From Paenibacillus gyeongsangnamensis (GTDB lineage: Bacteria; Bacillota; Bacilli; Paenibacillales; NBRC-103111), in the NCBI RefSeq assembly GCF_027533625.1, contig NZ_JAQAGZ010000023.1, positions 1 to 64,000 on the forward strand: DNA of 64,000 nucleotides, written 5' to 3'. This document shows positions 15,266 to 24,286 of this stretch, piece after piece. Numbering within the stretch: position 1 is the stretch's first letter; every line of letters starts with the position of its first letter. The notes under the pieces were generated by a model that was not told where the DNA came from, ran no database searches, and saw nothing but the letters and a program-made list of their open reading frames with translations. Both the position numbers and the translations under genes were made by a program.

Positions 15266-15603
15266 TTATTTTTAAAAAGCGATAAGATGAATTTACCGCA
15301 TCTTCGAGCGCTCTGTCAATCTCTTATTTTTTTCGACACAGGGGGTTCATAGATTCGTAAAGGAACGGACAAAAACAGATTTGGTGTGACCTCCCGCGGT
15401 ATGCTACATTAGTCATAGCCTCGTCCATAGGAACCTGCTCCGGCATAATTTACCAAGTGCGGCAGGCGCTTATTTACAGGCTGGAAGCCTTGTTTCGGCG
15501 AGAAGAGAGAGAAGTTCTTAACATGATCCGATTGCCGCAGCCGCCTGGCCGGCTCTTCATGGGTCTTTGAACTGGAAGATTTTTATTGGGGGGGGGACAA
15601 ACT
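15266..15603. other. divergent intergenic region between nrdA and the copper gene
   Basis: No gene supported. It contains the nrdA promoter side (AT-rich around 15266-15300) and the upstream region of the copper gene. A possible weak plus-strand promoter is TTGGTG (about 15381) and TACATT (about 15405). A run of nine G (15588-15596) forms the ribosome binding region of the copper gene. Confidence 0.3.
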
Positions 15604-17268
15604 GTGTTGACAAAAAGATGGCAGAGCATACGGTTTGCGCGGCTCGGCCTGATTGCCATGCTTGTCGCGCTGCTGCTGACCGTCCAGCTGGCGGACGGAA
15701 GCCGGCACGCTTTGGCGCATGCCAGTCTGGTGGAGGCGCAGCCTGCTGCGGACGCGGAGCTGGCGGGGGCGCCGGAGCAAATCGCGCTTACGTTTAACGA
15801 ACGGCTGGAAGACGGCCTGTACTGGATTCGCGTCTTCGATAAGGCCCGGAAACAGGTAACGAATCAGCCGGCCGTCATGAACGACGCCCACATGGGGCTC
15901 AGCTTAAAGCTGCCTAAGCTGGATAAGGGAACCTACGTCGTTACTTATCATATTATCTCTGCGGACGGCCATCCGGTGGAGGGCACCTATTTGTTCGCCG
16001 TAGGGGAGAGTCTGACCCGGCCGCCGGGTGCAGCCGCAGATCCCGGCATGGACCATCTTCATATGCATAATGATCCGTTCCAGCGTTTCGGACTGAAGGA
16101 TGTCGTCCAGTTCGCTTCGCGGATTGCATTTTACATCTCGATGCTGGCTTTTACAGGTTGGCTGCTCTGGTCCCGGTGGTTCGCCTCGAAGACCCATGAC
16201 GGGCCGAAGGCCATGCTTGCGCTATGGAGGGAACGTCTCCAGCAAGCCTATTTGATCGTATACATTGTCTTCATGGGCGTTCATTTGATCGATATGATCG
16301 GGGACGGGGGAAGGGATGCGGTGATTACGCTGTTCACCCGGACGGCATCCGGTTACGCCTGGCTCGGAGGACTCGTGCTGGCCTTGCTGTCCTTTGTCCT
16401 GCTGCAACGGTCCGCTTGGCTCGATTATGCGTGGGTGGCTGCCGTTTGGCTGGATAAAGGTTTTCTTGGCCATGCGGCTGCGTTCACGCCCGTTACGGAA
16501 ACATTGCTGCTGGACTGGCTGCACTTGTTCGCTTCCTCCGTTTGGGTCGGCGGCCTGCTGATGCTTGGGGTGCTCTGGAGGCGGGAACGGGAACAGGCTA
16601 TCCGCTTATATCCCTCTTTCTCCACCGCGGCCCTGCTCAGCATCGTTCTGCTGATTGCATCCGGCGTGCTGTCGGCCGTGCTGTTCCTGCCCGATATCCG
16701 TTATGTGGTGGAGACGCTTTGGGGCAAGCTGCTTCTCGTTAAGACCGGGCTCGTTGCCGCCGTTGCGGTGACGGCTGCATGTCTCCGTTACGCCTTCAAG
16801 AAAAGACGAGAGGCTTCCGCCGGTGTGCTGCTGGGCATCGATACGGGGCTTATGCTGCTGATCGCCGGGATTGTAGGCGTATTTACTTATTTGACGCCGC
16901 TGCCCGCGAATCAGCCGCTGAACTGGCATGTGATGGGCGAGAAAATTCATATGACCGCCCAAATCAGCCCGAATGCGCCGGGGGTGAATGAATTCACGGT
17001 GAAGGTGTGGCTGCCCGAGCCGCTCGGAAAACCGAAGCAGGTCCTCATGAAGCTCCAGCAGGAGGGAGACGCCGGGATCGCGCCGATCGAGGTGCCGTTA
17101 AGTCCGTTCGTGGACCAAGATTTTGACGAATCCTACGGCATGAAGAAGTACACCTATAAGGCCAAGGGCTCCTATCTGCCTTATCCGGGCAAATGGGAGC
17201 TGGAAATCCGGGTGATGGACAGCAACGACGATGAGACGGTTTATGACAAAGAGCTCAAAATTTTTTGA
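15604..17268 (+). CDS. ycnJ: CopC/CopD-type copper resistance/uptake membrane protein (YcnJ-like)
   Basis: About 554 residues. A signal peptide (LGLIAMLVALLLTVQLADG) ends near AHA, followed by a CopC domain starting HASLVEAQPAADAEL with the expected N-terminal His and ADGHPVEG as copper ligands. Then come eight or so membrane helices of a CopD domain, and a C-terminal extracellular beta domain (NQPLNWHVMGEKIHMTAQI to LKIF). This order is that of B. subtilis YcnJ, implicated in copper import. The TTG at 15586 lies before the nine-G ribosome binding region; GTG 15604 is the likely start. A copper-related cupredoxin gene lies far away at the right edge. Confidence 0.85.
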   Translation: MLTKRWQSIRFARLGLIAMLVALLLTVQLADGSRHALAHASLVEAQPAADAELAGAPEQIALTFNERLEDGLYWIRVFDKARKQVTNQPAVMNDAHMGLSLKLPKLDKGTYVVTYHIISADGHPVEGTYLFAVGESLTRPPGAAADPGMDHLHMHNDPFQRFGLKDVVQFASRIAFYISMLAFTGWLLWSRWFASKTHDGPKAMLALWRERLQQAYLIVYIVFMGVHLIDMIGDGGRDAVITLFTRTASGYAWLGGLVLALLSFVLLQRSAWLDYAWVAAVWLDKGFLGHAAAFTPVTETLLLDWLHLFASSVWVGGLLMLGVLWRREREQAIRLYPSFSTAALLSIVLLIASGVLSAVLFLPDIRYVVETLWGKLLLVKTGLVAAVAVTAACLRYAFKKRREASAGVLLGIDTGLMLLIAGIVGVFTYLTPLPANQPLNWHVMGEKIHMTAQISPNAPGVNEFTVKVWLPEPLGKPKQVLMKLQQEGDAGIAPIEVPLSPFVDQDFDESYGMKKYTYKAKGSYLPYPGKWELEIRVMDSNDDETVYDKELKIF

Positions 17269-17395
17269 TGATTTTGAGCGGTTGATGTCAAAAAAATAAT
17301 ACAAGTTTCCTATTCATGTAGGTCTGATAACCTAATTTTTACTTGTCCTTTGCCAGGGATCCTATTAAAATATATTCAAACCCTTCAAGAGGAAG

Positions 17396-19150
17396 ATGAG
17401 GATCAACATGGTTAACGGGCAACATCCTATCCGATCATGGGCGCAGCTTCAAGCGAACCGCCGGTATACGTTATTTCAGCATTCCTCTTTGCTGCGCCTA
17501 TGGCTGATCATGGTCACAGTTCAGATCTTCACTTTAACGCTGCGCAATGTTATCGGACTTCAGAACGGTTTGATCGACTATGTCGAAGCCATATGCACGG
17601 TGGTGGCCGTCGTACCGATTTTAAACGCAGCGATCAAACGAGCGTCGATTCGGATTTATCGGTTGCTCTTGGCCATTCTTTTGCTGATCTTCCTGCTGGA
17701 TGCCAGTTATATTCCGGTGACTTATTTCCGCGGGGGGAAAATCCATTGGCAGGACGTTCAGGTTGAGTTCATCAGTCTGATATTGATTACGGCTCCTTTG
17801 CTATATTTCGTGATAACCGATATCCGGCAACGTGAATTTACGGAGAAGCAGCTCACGTTCTTGGCCTTTCACGATATGCTGACAGGGCTGCCCAACCGTC
17901 AAATGTACCAGGAGTCGCTCACGAAGCGAATTGCCGGCTCCAAGGGCTCCGGCCGTAAGCTGGCCGTAGTGTTCATCGACCTGGACCGGTTTAAGAACGT
18001 GAACGATACGTTCGGCCACGCGTTCGGGGACCAGCTGCTGATCGAAGCGGCGGAACGGCTGAAGTACGGCCTGCGTTCGGGAGACCGGGTATCGCGTCAA
18101 GGCGGGGATGAGTTTACCGTGCTCATCGAGAATATCGATCACGCGGAGGACGCGGAGAAGGTAGCGCAGAAGATGATCCATCTGCTCAACCAGCCGTTCG
18201 CTATTGAGGGTCATGAGCTGCGCGTCGGCTGCAGCATAGGGATCGCCATGTATCCTGACGACGGTGAAGATGCGATTACTTTGATGAAGAATGCGGACAC
18301 GGCGATGTATCGGGCCAAGGAAGCGGGAAAAAACAGCTACCGGTTCTACCTGGCCGAGATGAACGAGACCGTCATCCAGAAGCTTGTGATGGAGGAATGG
18401 CTAAACAAGGCGCTGGAATATGAAGAATTCGTGCTCTATTACCAGCCGCAGGTCGATATCTTTACGAACCGCATGAACGGCATGGAGGCGCTGCTCCGCT
18501 GGAATCATCCGCGGCTCGGCTTGATACCGCCCGGGGAGTTCATTCCGCTTGCGGAAGAGACCGGGCTTATTATTCCGATCGGCGAATGGGTGCTCCGAAC
18601 CGCATGCAAGCAGAACAAAGCTTGGCAGGATGCGGGCCATCCGCCGCTCAAGATGGCCGTCAACATTTCGCCGATTCAGTTTCATCGCAGCGAGTTCGTG
18701 AACGTTGTGCTGGATGCGCTGGATGAAAGCGGCCTGGCGCCCGAGTATCTGGAGCTTGAAATTACGGAAGGGATCGCCATGTACCATGTCGATCAGGTCA
18801 TTCATAAGCTGCAAACGCTGCGCAATCTCGGCGTTCAAATTTCGATGGACGATTTCGGCACCGGCTATTCTTCGTTAACCTATTTGAAACGTTTCCCTAT
18901 ACATAAGCTCAAAATCGCGCAGCAGTTCGTTCGGGACATCACGGTAGACCCCGACGATGCCGCCATTGTCCAAGCCATTATGGCCATGGCGCACAGCCTG
19001 AAGCTAAATGTCATTGCCGAAGGCGTAGAGACGGAGGAGCAGCTTGCTTTTCTGCTGGACATCCGGTGCAAGGAAATCCAGGGCTACATCTATAGCAAAC
19101 CGATTCCGGCCCAAGAATTTATGAAGCTGCTGGAACGAATGCCCGCCTGA
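17396..19150 (+). CDS. membrane-bound GGDEF-EAL c-di-GMP enzyme
   Basis: A 584-residue protein: N-terminal region with about four membrane helices (31-140), GGDEF domain (GGDEF at 236-240, I-site RSGD at 227-230) and EAL domain (EALLR 364-368, then NISP, EITEG, DDFGTGYSS, AEGVETE, QGY). The cyclase motif is intact. In the EAL domain the Lys-x-Asp motif reads KIA (506-508), so one acidic residue usual near the metal site is missing and phosphodiesterase activity may be reduced. The start may be ATG 17396 or ATG 17408; AAGAGGAAG fits the second better. A terminator follows. Confidence 0.92.
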   Translation: MRINMVNGQHPIRSWAQLQANRRYTLFQHSSLLRLWLIMVTVQIFTLTLRNVIGLQNGLIDYVEAICTVVAVVPILNAAIKRASIRIYRLLLAILLLIFLLDASYIPVTYFRGGKIHWQDVQVEFISLILITAPLLYFVITDIRQREFTEKQLTFLAFHDMLTGLPNRQMYQESLTKRIAGSKGSGRKLAVVFIDLDRFKNVNDTFGHAFGDQLLIEAAERLKYGLRSGDRVSRQGGDEFTVLIENIDHAEDAEKVAQKMIHLLNQPFAIEGHELRVGCSIGIAMYPDDGEDAITLMKNADTAMYRAKEAGKNSYRFYLAEMNETVIQKLVMEEWLNKALEYEEFVLYYQPQVDIFTNRMNGMEALLRWNHPRLGLIPPGEFIPLAEETGLIIPIGEWVLRTACKQNKAWQDAGHPPLKMAVNISPIQFHRSEFVNVVLDALDESGLAPEYLELEITEGIAMYHVDQVIHKLQTLRNLGVQISMDDFGTGYSSLTYLKRFPIHKLKIAQQFVRDITVDPDDAAIVQAIMAMAHSLKLNVIAEGVETEEQLAFLLDIRCKEIQGYIYSKPIPAQEFMKLLERMPA

Positions 19151-19158
19151 ACTCAAGC

Positions 19159-19205
19159 AACGTCTGAATCCGGTCATAGGACCGCTTCGGACGTTTTTTG
19201 TTTTG
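19159..19205 (+). terminator. terminator after GGDEF-EAL gene
   Basis: AACGTCTGAA pairs with TTCGGACGTT (one mismatch) around an inner CGGTC/GACCG hairpin, followed by TTTTTGTTTT. Confidence 0.8.
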
Positions 19206-19257
19206 CGAGTAGACCCAGCGGCGATCCGAGAGAACTGAAATAGTCCCTTAAAGCAGT

Positions 19258-19749
19258 TTAACAACTTTGTACCCAGTCGGTAATTTTTCTGGCAACCTCA
19301 TTTGGGGAATCGTAAGTTGTGTCAATGACAGGTGCAGGCGGGGAAAAAGCGGTATCCGCATTTTCTAAAAGCCAATGTGCAAATTTTTTATGTTCTTCTA
19401 TAAATGATTCTGAACTGCTTTTTCGCCAAGCAGGACGCGAACGTAAGCGAATTTCTCTGGTTTCATCATCGCAATGAAGAATAGCATTATGCACTTGGCT
19501 GAAAAATCCGAAATGTTCGCATTTTTCCACATCTTGGGGCATCATGGTTCCACAAAGAATGGTCTTTCGGTTATTTTGAGCAATACTGTAAGCGATATGC
19601 AACAAATTACTTCGCTGTGTGTGCCAGTCATTATCCCAAATTACATCGGTTTCAAAAATCTCGAACTCCGGCAAGTACGTTCTTAATTACGAAACTACCG
19701 TGGTTTTACCCACGCCGCTGGCACCGGTAGAACAATGTATTCACCGCAT
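19258..19749 (-). pseudogene. P-loop nucleoside-kinase-like protein, broken by nonsense codons
   Basis: The intact frame 19258-19674 encodes 138 residues (PEFEIFETDVIWDND..., ending ITDWVQSC) that resemble the body of a small P-loop kinase. Directly upstream in the same frame is a good Walker A motif, TGASGVGKTTVVS, but a TAA (19687-19689) separates the two, and a TGA (19741-19743) follows an upstream ATG-CGG (19749-19744). With those two codons restored the gene would read through from 19749. As it stands the protein lacks its ATP-binding loop and is probably inactive. A sequencing error in two places is possible but less likely. Confidence 0.65.
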
Positions 19750-19822
19750 GATGGGCAAACAATCATAATTTATACCCCTTTTGTTAGGAATCGGCTTATA
19801 GAATTCCGGTGACGAAACCGCA

Positions 19823-21079
19823 TCAAGTATGAAGCCGGCGTTCCGCCGCTGAGCTGCGGGATGAGTGTGAAGCGGCATCGGCTGCGGCCTCTTTTGCCGT
19901 GCGGTAAGAGAAGTAGAACAGCAGCCGGGCCGCGGCGATGACGATAAAGCATCCCCAGAGCGGGAGGAGGGCGGTGAGCAGTCCGGTCAGGAGCGCCCCG
20001 ATCCCGTTGCCGGCATTCATGACGAGCTGGAAGTCGGAGAAGTAAGCTAATTCTTTCTTGTGCCTCGGGACCTCGTTCATCATGATCGTTTGCGAAGCGA
20101 CCTCATGGATGGACAGGCAAACGCCAAGCCACCCTTGGATCAGCAGCAGCAGCCAATAAGCGTGAATCCAGCCGTACGGCAGGACCGCGAGGGCCATCCC
20201 GATCACGGCCGTTCCGTATACCTTCATAAGGCCGAACCGCTCCATCGCCCGCCGCGCCAGCGGAAGCAGTAGCGTCGAGACGATACCGGTGATGACGACA
20301 AAATAAGCGATTTGCGTATTGCTGAGGTCGAGCACCTTTACGTGATAAATGATGAACAGAGGCGCGGTCATGGCGATGCCGATGTTGTTGAGGCCCATCC
20401 ACCAGGTCTTGCGGTCGCATTCCTTGAACGGAACGACCCATTTCAATCGGATCGGCTGCTTCTCCTTCGACGCCAATTCGGCAATGAGTGCCATCCCGGC
20501 GAAGGTGGCCGCGCAGCCGACGAGCATGGAGATAACGTAGTTCTTCGGGAACATCCATTGGAACGCATCCAGGTACTGTCCGATGGCGAAGCCGCCGATC
20601 GTAGTAATGGCGATACCGATCATTTTGTTATTGCTGAAGATGCGCGGGAATTCGGACGGTTCCACCCATTGACGCATGATCGCCGGCTGCTGAGCCCCGG
20701 TGATCATCACGGCAACGGCGTTGATTGACCAGAAAAAGAGCAGATAAGGGATCGGATGGGGCAGCAGGACGCACAAGGCCATGGACAAAAAGGCGAATTG
20801 GCGGATATAGCCGCTCACGAGAAAAACGCCTCTGGTCACCGGTAGCTGCCGCGTCAGAAACGCTAACGACAGTGCGCAGAACAGCGGCGGAAGCGAGTTG
20901 GAGATCGAGATTTCAAAGTCGCTCGCGCCGAGGCGCGCGATCAGAACCTGCAAGAAGGTAAAGAAGCTGACGTTTTTAATATTTTGCAGGGCGGCATCCA
21001 AGTAGATTCGAGTCGAAAGCTTCATAATCACGCTCAGACCTTTCCATGGCGGGTTGGATTCGTTGTCATCATTAAGCAT
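19823..21079 (-). CDS. MFS transporter
   Basis: About 418 residues with 11-12 hydrophobic helices typical of the major facilitator superfamily. The cytoplasmic loop after helix 2-3 (TRQLPVTRG) and the central loop (ASKEKQPIRLKWVVPFKECD) are visible. The start is set at ATG 21079 (MLNDDNESN) with GGGGAG upstream; the 23 extra residues of the longer frame are unlikely. The helices carry no obvious drug- or sugar-family signature, so the substrate is unknown. Transcribed away from signal peptidase I, with a shared 170-bp upstream region. Confidence 0.8.
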   Translation of the reverse strand: MLNDDNESNPPWKGLSVIMKLSTRIYLDAALQNIKNVSFFTFLQVLIARLGASDFEISISNSLPPLFCALSLAFLTRQLPVTRGVFLVSGYIRQFAFLSMALCVLLPHPIPYLLFFWSINAVAVMITGAQQPAIMRQWVEPSEFPRIFSNNKMIGIAITTIGGFAIGQYLDAFQWMFPKNYVISMLVGCAATFAGMALIAELASKEKQPIRLKWVVPFKECDRKTWWMGLNNIGIAMTAPLFIIYHVKVLDLSNTQIAYFVVITGIVSTLLLPLARRAMERFGLMKVYGTAVIGMALAVLPYGWIHAYWLLLLIQGWLGVCLSIHEVASQTIMMNEVPRHKKELAYFSDFQLVMNAGNGIGALLTGLLTALLPLWGCFIVIAAARLLFYFSYRTAKEAAADAASHSSRSSAAERRLHT

Positions 21080-21252
21080 AACGCGCGCTCCCCGGCAATC
21101 CCATGGACATGGAAACCCAAAAACATGGATTTTTTTGCTATTGAACATTCAAAATCAGCTGCCTTTTGGGCGATTATCGATTTTTAAGGTTGTTTTAATT
21201 TATCGGTTGTCCCTATCAGGTATACTTAGTAAAACAGCGAAGAGGTGATTTC

Positions 21253-21777
21253 ATGATTCCGATTAAACGTTGGGTGAAAGAGTGGGTGCCGTCCCTCGCG
21301 ATCGCCGTCATTATAAGCTTCTCGGTGAATACTTACATTGCGCAAGGGATGACCATCCCTTCCGGGTCCATGCTGCCGACCATCCAGCTTAACGATAAGG
21401 TGCTCGTGGAAAAGCTGGTCCATTGGACACCGTTCCAATTCGGAGACATCGTCGTGTTCTATCCGCCGCTGCCGGGGCAGGAGAACGTGCGCTTCATCAA
21501 GCGGCTGATCGGCCTGCCGGGGGATACGATCGAGGTCAAGAACGGCGTACTGATCCGCAACGGTCAGCAGGTGGACGAGCCGTACGTCAAGGAGAAGATG
21601 AATTATACCTTCGGTCCGGTAACTGTGCCGGAGGGCAAATATTTGTTCCTTGGGGACAACCGGAACGACAGCCTGGATTCCCATCTATGGCCGACCCCGT
21701 TCGTTGACAAAAGTCAAATCATCGGTAAGGCGCTGTTCCGTTACTATCCGCTGACTCATGCCGGCGAGCTGAATTGA
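21253..21777 (+). CDS. sipS: signal peptidase I
   Basis: Type I signal peptidase of 174 residues, the Gram-positive short form. An N-terminal membrane anchor (VPSLAIAVIISFSVNTYIAQG) is followed by the catalytic Ser in IPSGSMLPTI, box C (DIVVFYPP), the catalytic Lys in VRFIKRLIGLPGD, and box E (GDNRNDSLDSHLW). It removes signal peptides outside the membrane, for instance those of the secreted proteins at 48-54 kb. AAGAGGTG precedes ATG 21253. The symbol follows Bacillus usage; paralogues are common. Confidence 0.95.
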   Translation: MIPIKRWVKEWVPSLAIAVIISFSVNTYIAQGMTIPSGSMLPTIQLNDKVLVEKLVHWTPFQFGDIVVFYPPLPGQENVRFIKRLIGLPGDTIEVKNGVLIRNGQQVDEPYVKEKMNYTFGPVTVPEGKYLFLGDNRNDSLDSHLWPTPFVDKSQIIGKALFRYYPLTHAGELN

Positions 21778-21791
21778 TGTTCTGTAAACTG

Positions 21792-21820
21792 CAGCTATCC
21801 TTTAGGGGTAGCTGTTTTTT
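21792..21820 (+). terminator. terminator of signal peptidase I
   Basis: CAGCTATCC-TTTA-GGGGTAGCTG hairpin followed by TTTTTTCTTT. Confidence 0.75.
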
Positions 21821-21920
21821 CTTTGGAAACCGCAGTTTTGTTTTTACCGCCACGAGCCTATAATGGATTTAACGAAGATAAGAAAATCAGAAGATGAAGA
21901 GTCGTTAGGAGCGTACAACA

Positions 21921-22229
21921 TTGGATATGAGAATGTGGACGGCAGCCGAACCCGCGGGAGAAATCCGTGTACATCAGGATGATGAGCAAGGCTATCAATG
22001 CAGCATGAAGGTGCATGCCTGGGAAGGGAATCAACAGGTAGCAAAGGCTGAGGGGAAAGTCGTAGCCGTCGTTTACGGTGTAATCAACTCAGGAAACGCA
22101 GAGATCCGAGTGCAGTATGAGCAAAAGGATTACGCGGCGCATAAAACCAATTTAGTGGTTCAAAGAGCCGTGAAGCAAGCCATAAAGAGGATACAGGACC
22201 ATGTCATCCCATACTTGAACGGGCACTAA
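21921..22229 (+). CDS. hypothetical protein, 102 residues
   Basis: A small soluble protein (MDMRMWTAAEPAGEIRVHQD... ending VIPYLNGH) that I do not recognise. Alternating beta and a C-terminal amphipathic helix (VVQRAVKQAIKRIQDHVI) are suggested. It starts at TTG 21921, because AGGAG lies 9 nt upstream; ATG 21927 is an alternative. It stands alone between signal peptidase I and tRNA-Gly, 104 bp before the latter. Confidence 0.6.
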   Translation: MDMRMWTAAEPAGEIRVHQDDEQGYQCSMKVHAWEGNQQVAKAEGKVVAVVYGVINSGNAEIRVQYEQKDYAAHKTNLVVQRAVKQAIKRIQDHVIPYLNGH

Positions 22230-22332
22230 CGCTTTCAATTCTTGGGAGGCACTGGACAAGAGCATTCAAACGCTATATACTAGATAAAGATTATTGGAAA
22301 AGCAAGCGGCAGCTTGCAATTCTAACCCGCCT

Positions 22333-22403
22333 GCGGGTGTAGTTCAATGGCAGAACTCCAGCTTCCCAAGCTGGTGGCGTGGGTTCGATTCCCATCACCC
22401 GCT
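22333..22403 (+). tRNA. tRNA-Gly (anticodon CCC)
   Basis: Cloverleaf seen directly: acceptor stem GCGGGTG/CACCCGC, D arm GTTC...GAAC, anticodon stem CCAGC/GCTGG with loop TTCCCAA (anticodon CCC), T arm with TTCGATT loop, discriminator T. CCA is not encoded. A terminator follows 7 nt later. Confidence 0.95.
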
Positions 22404-22410
22404 TACCGAC

Positions 22411-22440
22411 AAAACCTTGAGAAATCAAGGTTTTTTATTT
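22411..22440 (+). terminator. tRNA-Gly terminator
   Basis: AAAACCTTGA-GAAA-TCAAGGTTTT perfect hairpin with TTATTT behind it. Confidence 0.85.
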
Positions 22441-22560
22441 GCCTTGAATTGGCAAATCCGGGCTGAATTTGCCGTTGGGGACGATATCTTTACTCCATTA
22501 AACGTGTCCAACTTGTTAGGCAGCATCACGAGAAACCAATAGCATGTATCACTGGATTTT

Positions 22561-22589
22561 TCCCGCCCTCTGTGGCGGGATTTTTTTTT
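22561..22589 (+). terminator. second terminator downstream of tRNA-Gly
   Basis: TCCCGCC-CTCTGT-GGCGGGA hairpin followed by nine T. The 120 bp between the two terminators carry no supported gene. Confidence 0.8.
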
Positions 22590-22701
22590 GAAACGATTTA
22601 CGCAGAGCATCCGTGCAAAAAGCGGAATGAAAATACATGTAGAAGGAATATTAAGGATTGAGAAAATATTGGGATTCAACACGATGTTGGGAGAGGGATA
22701 A

Positions 22702-23349
22702 GTGGAAAATAAGCAAGTGCAGAAATTTGCTGAAAATGCACGGTGGTCGTTCTTTTTAGCTATACTTATCATTGGGGCTCTCCTTAGCGTACTATCGGAT
22801 AGACTAACAATCGGACCGAGTTGGCTAATACCCGCGATCACATTAGTCTTGTTGATTCCGCTGTCGATCACCATTAAGAAATCATATCAAAGAATAACTC
22901 GAAGGATTGCTCTTATTATTACAGGCATAGTTACGGTCGGTTTGATCAGCAGCGTAGCTTTTTTAGTTTATGGCTTATTCACACATACCGCGGCAAGCGC
23001 CGTAACTTTGTTGCGTGATGCAGCCATTCTTTGGTTAACAAATGTTTCCGTATTTACTGTTTGGTATTGGGAGATTGATCAAGGCGGGCCCTATACGAGA
23101 CATGTTAGCAAGACGCAACCGATCGATTTTCTTTTTCCCCAAATGTTGTACGACGAGTCAGGTATATGGACGAATTGGAAGCCGGAGTTTATGGACTATT
23201 TATTCTTAGCATTTAATACGAGTGCTGCATTAGGTCCTACGGATACATTGGTGATGTCCAGGCGGGCAAAGCTTCTGATGAACACACAAGCCTCTGTATC
23301 TCTGGTTATTGTAGCTGTATTGGCTGCTCATGCCATCGGTGCATTGTGA
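22702..23349 (+). CDS. integral membrane protein, DUF1345/ion-channel-like
   Basis: A 215-residue membrane protein with about six helices. The C-terminal stretch (DYLFLAFNTSAALGPTDTLV, then SRRAKLLM and a last helix ending AAHAIGAL) resembles the pore-like end of DUF1345 and similar channel-type proteins. A soluble loop YWEIDQGGPYTRHV lies between the fourth and fifth helices. Start at GTG 22702 with GGAGAGGG upstream. Function and ion, if any, are unknown. Codon use is somewhat more AT-rich than its neighbours. Confidence 0.65.
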   Translation: MENKQVQKFAENARWSFFLAILIIGALLSVLSDRLTIGPSWLIPAITLVLLIPLSITIKKSYQRITRRIALIITGIVTVGLISSVAFLVYGLFTHTAASAVTLLRDAAILWLTNVSVFTVWYWEIDQGGPYTRHVSKTQPIDFLFPQMLYDESGIWTNWKPEFMDYLFLAFNTSAALGPTDTLVMSRRAKLLMNTQASVSLVIVAVLAAHAIGAL

Positions 23350-23502
23350 ATAGAGTGCTTCGAAGATCGATTAGTTCAAAAAAACTCAGCCGGTATGATG
23401 CCGGTCCGATTGTTTCACGGCTTGCCCGGGCAACCGCATAATCCGATAGCCCCGCTCCGGCGTATGATAATTCATCAGGATGCGAGGCGGGAGGAGAAGG
23501 GC

Positions 23503-24150
23503 ATGTACGTATATGCGGCACTGGGCGATTCCATCACGTATGGGCAGAATGCAAGCTCGATCGGCAAAACGTTTCCCTATCGGCTGACCTCCATGATGAG
23601 AGCAAAAGGCGTGGAAGCAAGGCGAATGGTGCTTGCCCGGCCGGGATGGACAAGCGCGGACCTGGCCGAAGCCATCCACGCGGATCCTTATCCGCTTCGG
23701 TTTGCCGCGGCGGCCACCGTATGGATCGGCGGGGATGATCTGATTCATGCCGCTCTGCAGATGCTTCAAGGCTCCGGGGGCTCGGTGGACGGGATGCTTC
23801 GGCAGTACCAGCGGATGCTTGGCTTGATCTTGAAATCCGTACGTTCGCTGGGAGTGGCCGATGTGATCTGCTGCACGCAGTACAACCCGTTCCCTAACAG
23901 CCCCATTGCGGTGCAAGGCATCCAGCTGCTGAATCAAGCGATTCTTCGTACAGCCTCGGGAGCGGGCTGCCGTGTTGCCCGGGCGGATCAGTGGTTCGCC
24001 GGAAACGAATCGCGGCTCATCGACGGATACCGGAGCGGCGATCTTCAGGAGGTGAACCGCGGGTCCCAGGCGGTGCATCCGAACGATAGCGGGCACAGCG
24101 TCATCGCATCCGGATTATTCCCGTTTCTTTATTCGGTAAGGAAGCGTTGA
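23503..24150 (+). CDS. SGNH/GDSL-family hydrolase
   Basis: A 215-residue lipase/esterase-like protein. Block I is ALGDSITYG (nucleophile Ser), block III is GGDD in place of the usual GxND, and block V is VHPNDSGH with the catalytic His. The Asp normally three residues before that His (DxxH) appears as Gln (QAVH), so the triad may be incomplete. No signal peptide, so cytoplasmic. The longer frame from 23395 is rejected because GGAGGAGAAGGG precedes ATG 23503. Substrate unknown. Ends just before a terminator. Confidence 0.8.
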   Translation: MYVYAALGDSITYGQNASSIGKTFPYRLTSMMRAKGVEARRMVLARPGWTSADLAEAIHADPYPLRFAAAATVWIGGDDLIHAALQMLQGSGGSVDGMLRQYQRMLGLILKSVRSLGVADVICCTQYNPFPNSPIAVQGIQLLNQAILRTASGAGCRVARADQWFAGNESRLIDGYRSGDLQEVNRGSQAVHPNDSGHSVIASGLFPFLYSVRKR

Positions 24151-24157
24151 ACCCATT

Positions 24158-24205
24158 GCGGCAGCGGTCAAGGAGGTAGGCTCCTTTCAGCCGCTGCCGT
24201 TCTTT
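24158..24205 (+). terminator. terminator of the SGNH hydrolase gene
   Basis: GCGGCAGCGG and CCGCTGCCGT form a 9-10 bp stem around an inner AGGAG/CTCCT hairpin, followed by TCTTTT. Confidence 0.75.
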
Positions 24206-24286
24206 TGCCCTGAAGGAAAGGATGCGACCCGACATTCCCGCATGATATAATCTGCGATAGCAACACTACTATCGATAGAGGAAGGA

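Noticed and set aside
22294..22542. 82-codon plus-strand ORF
   Set aside because: It runs through the tRNA-Gly gene and its terminator, so it is not a protein gene.
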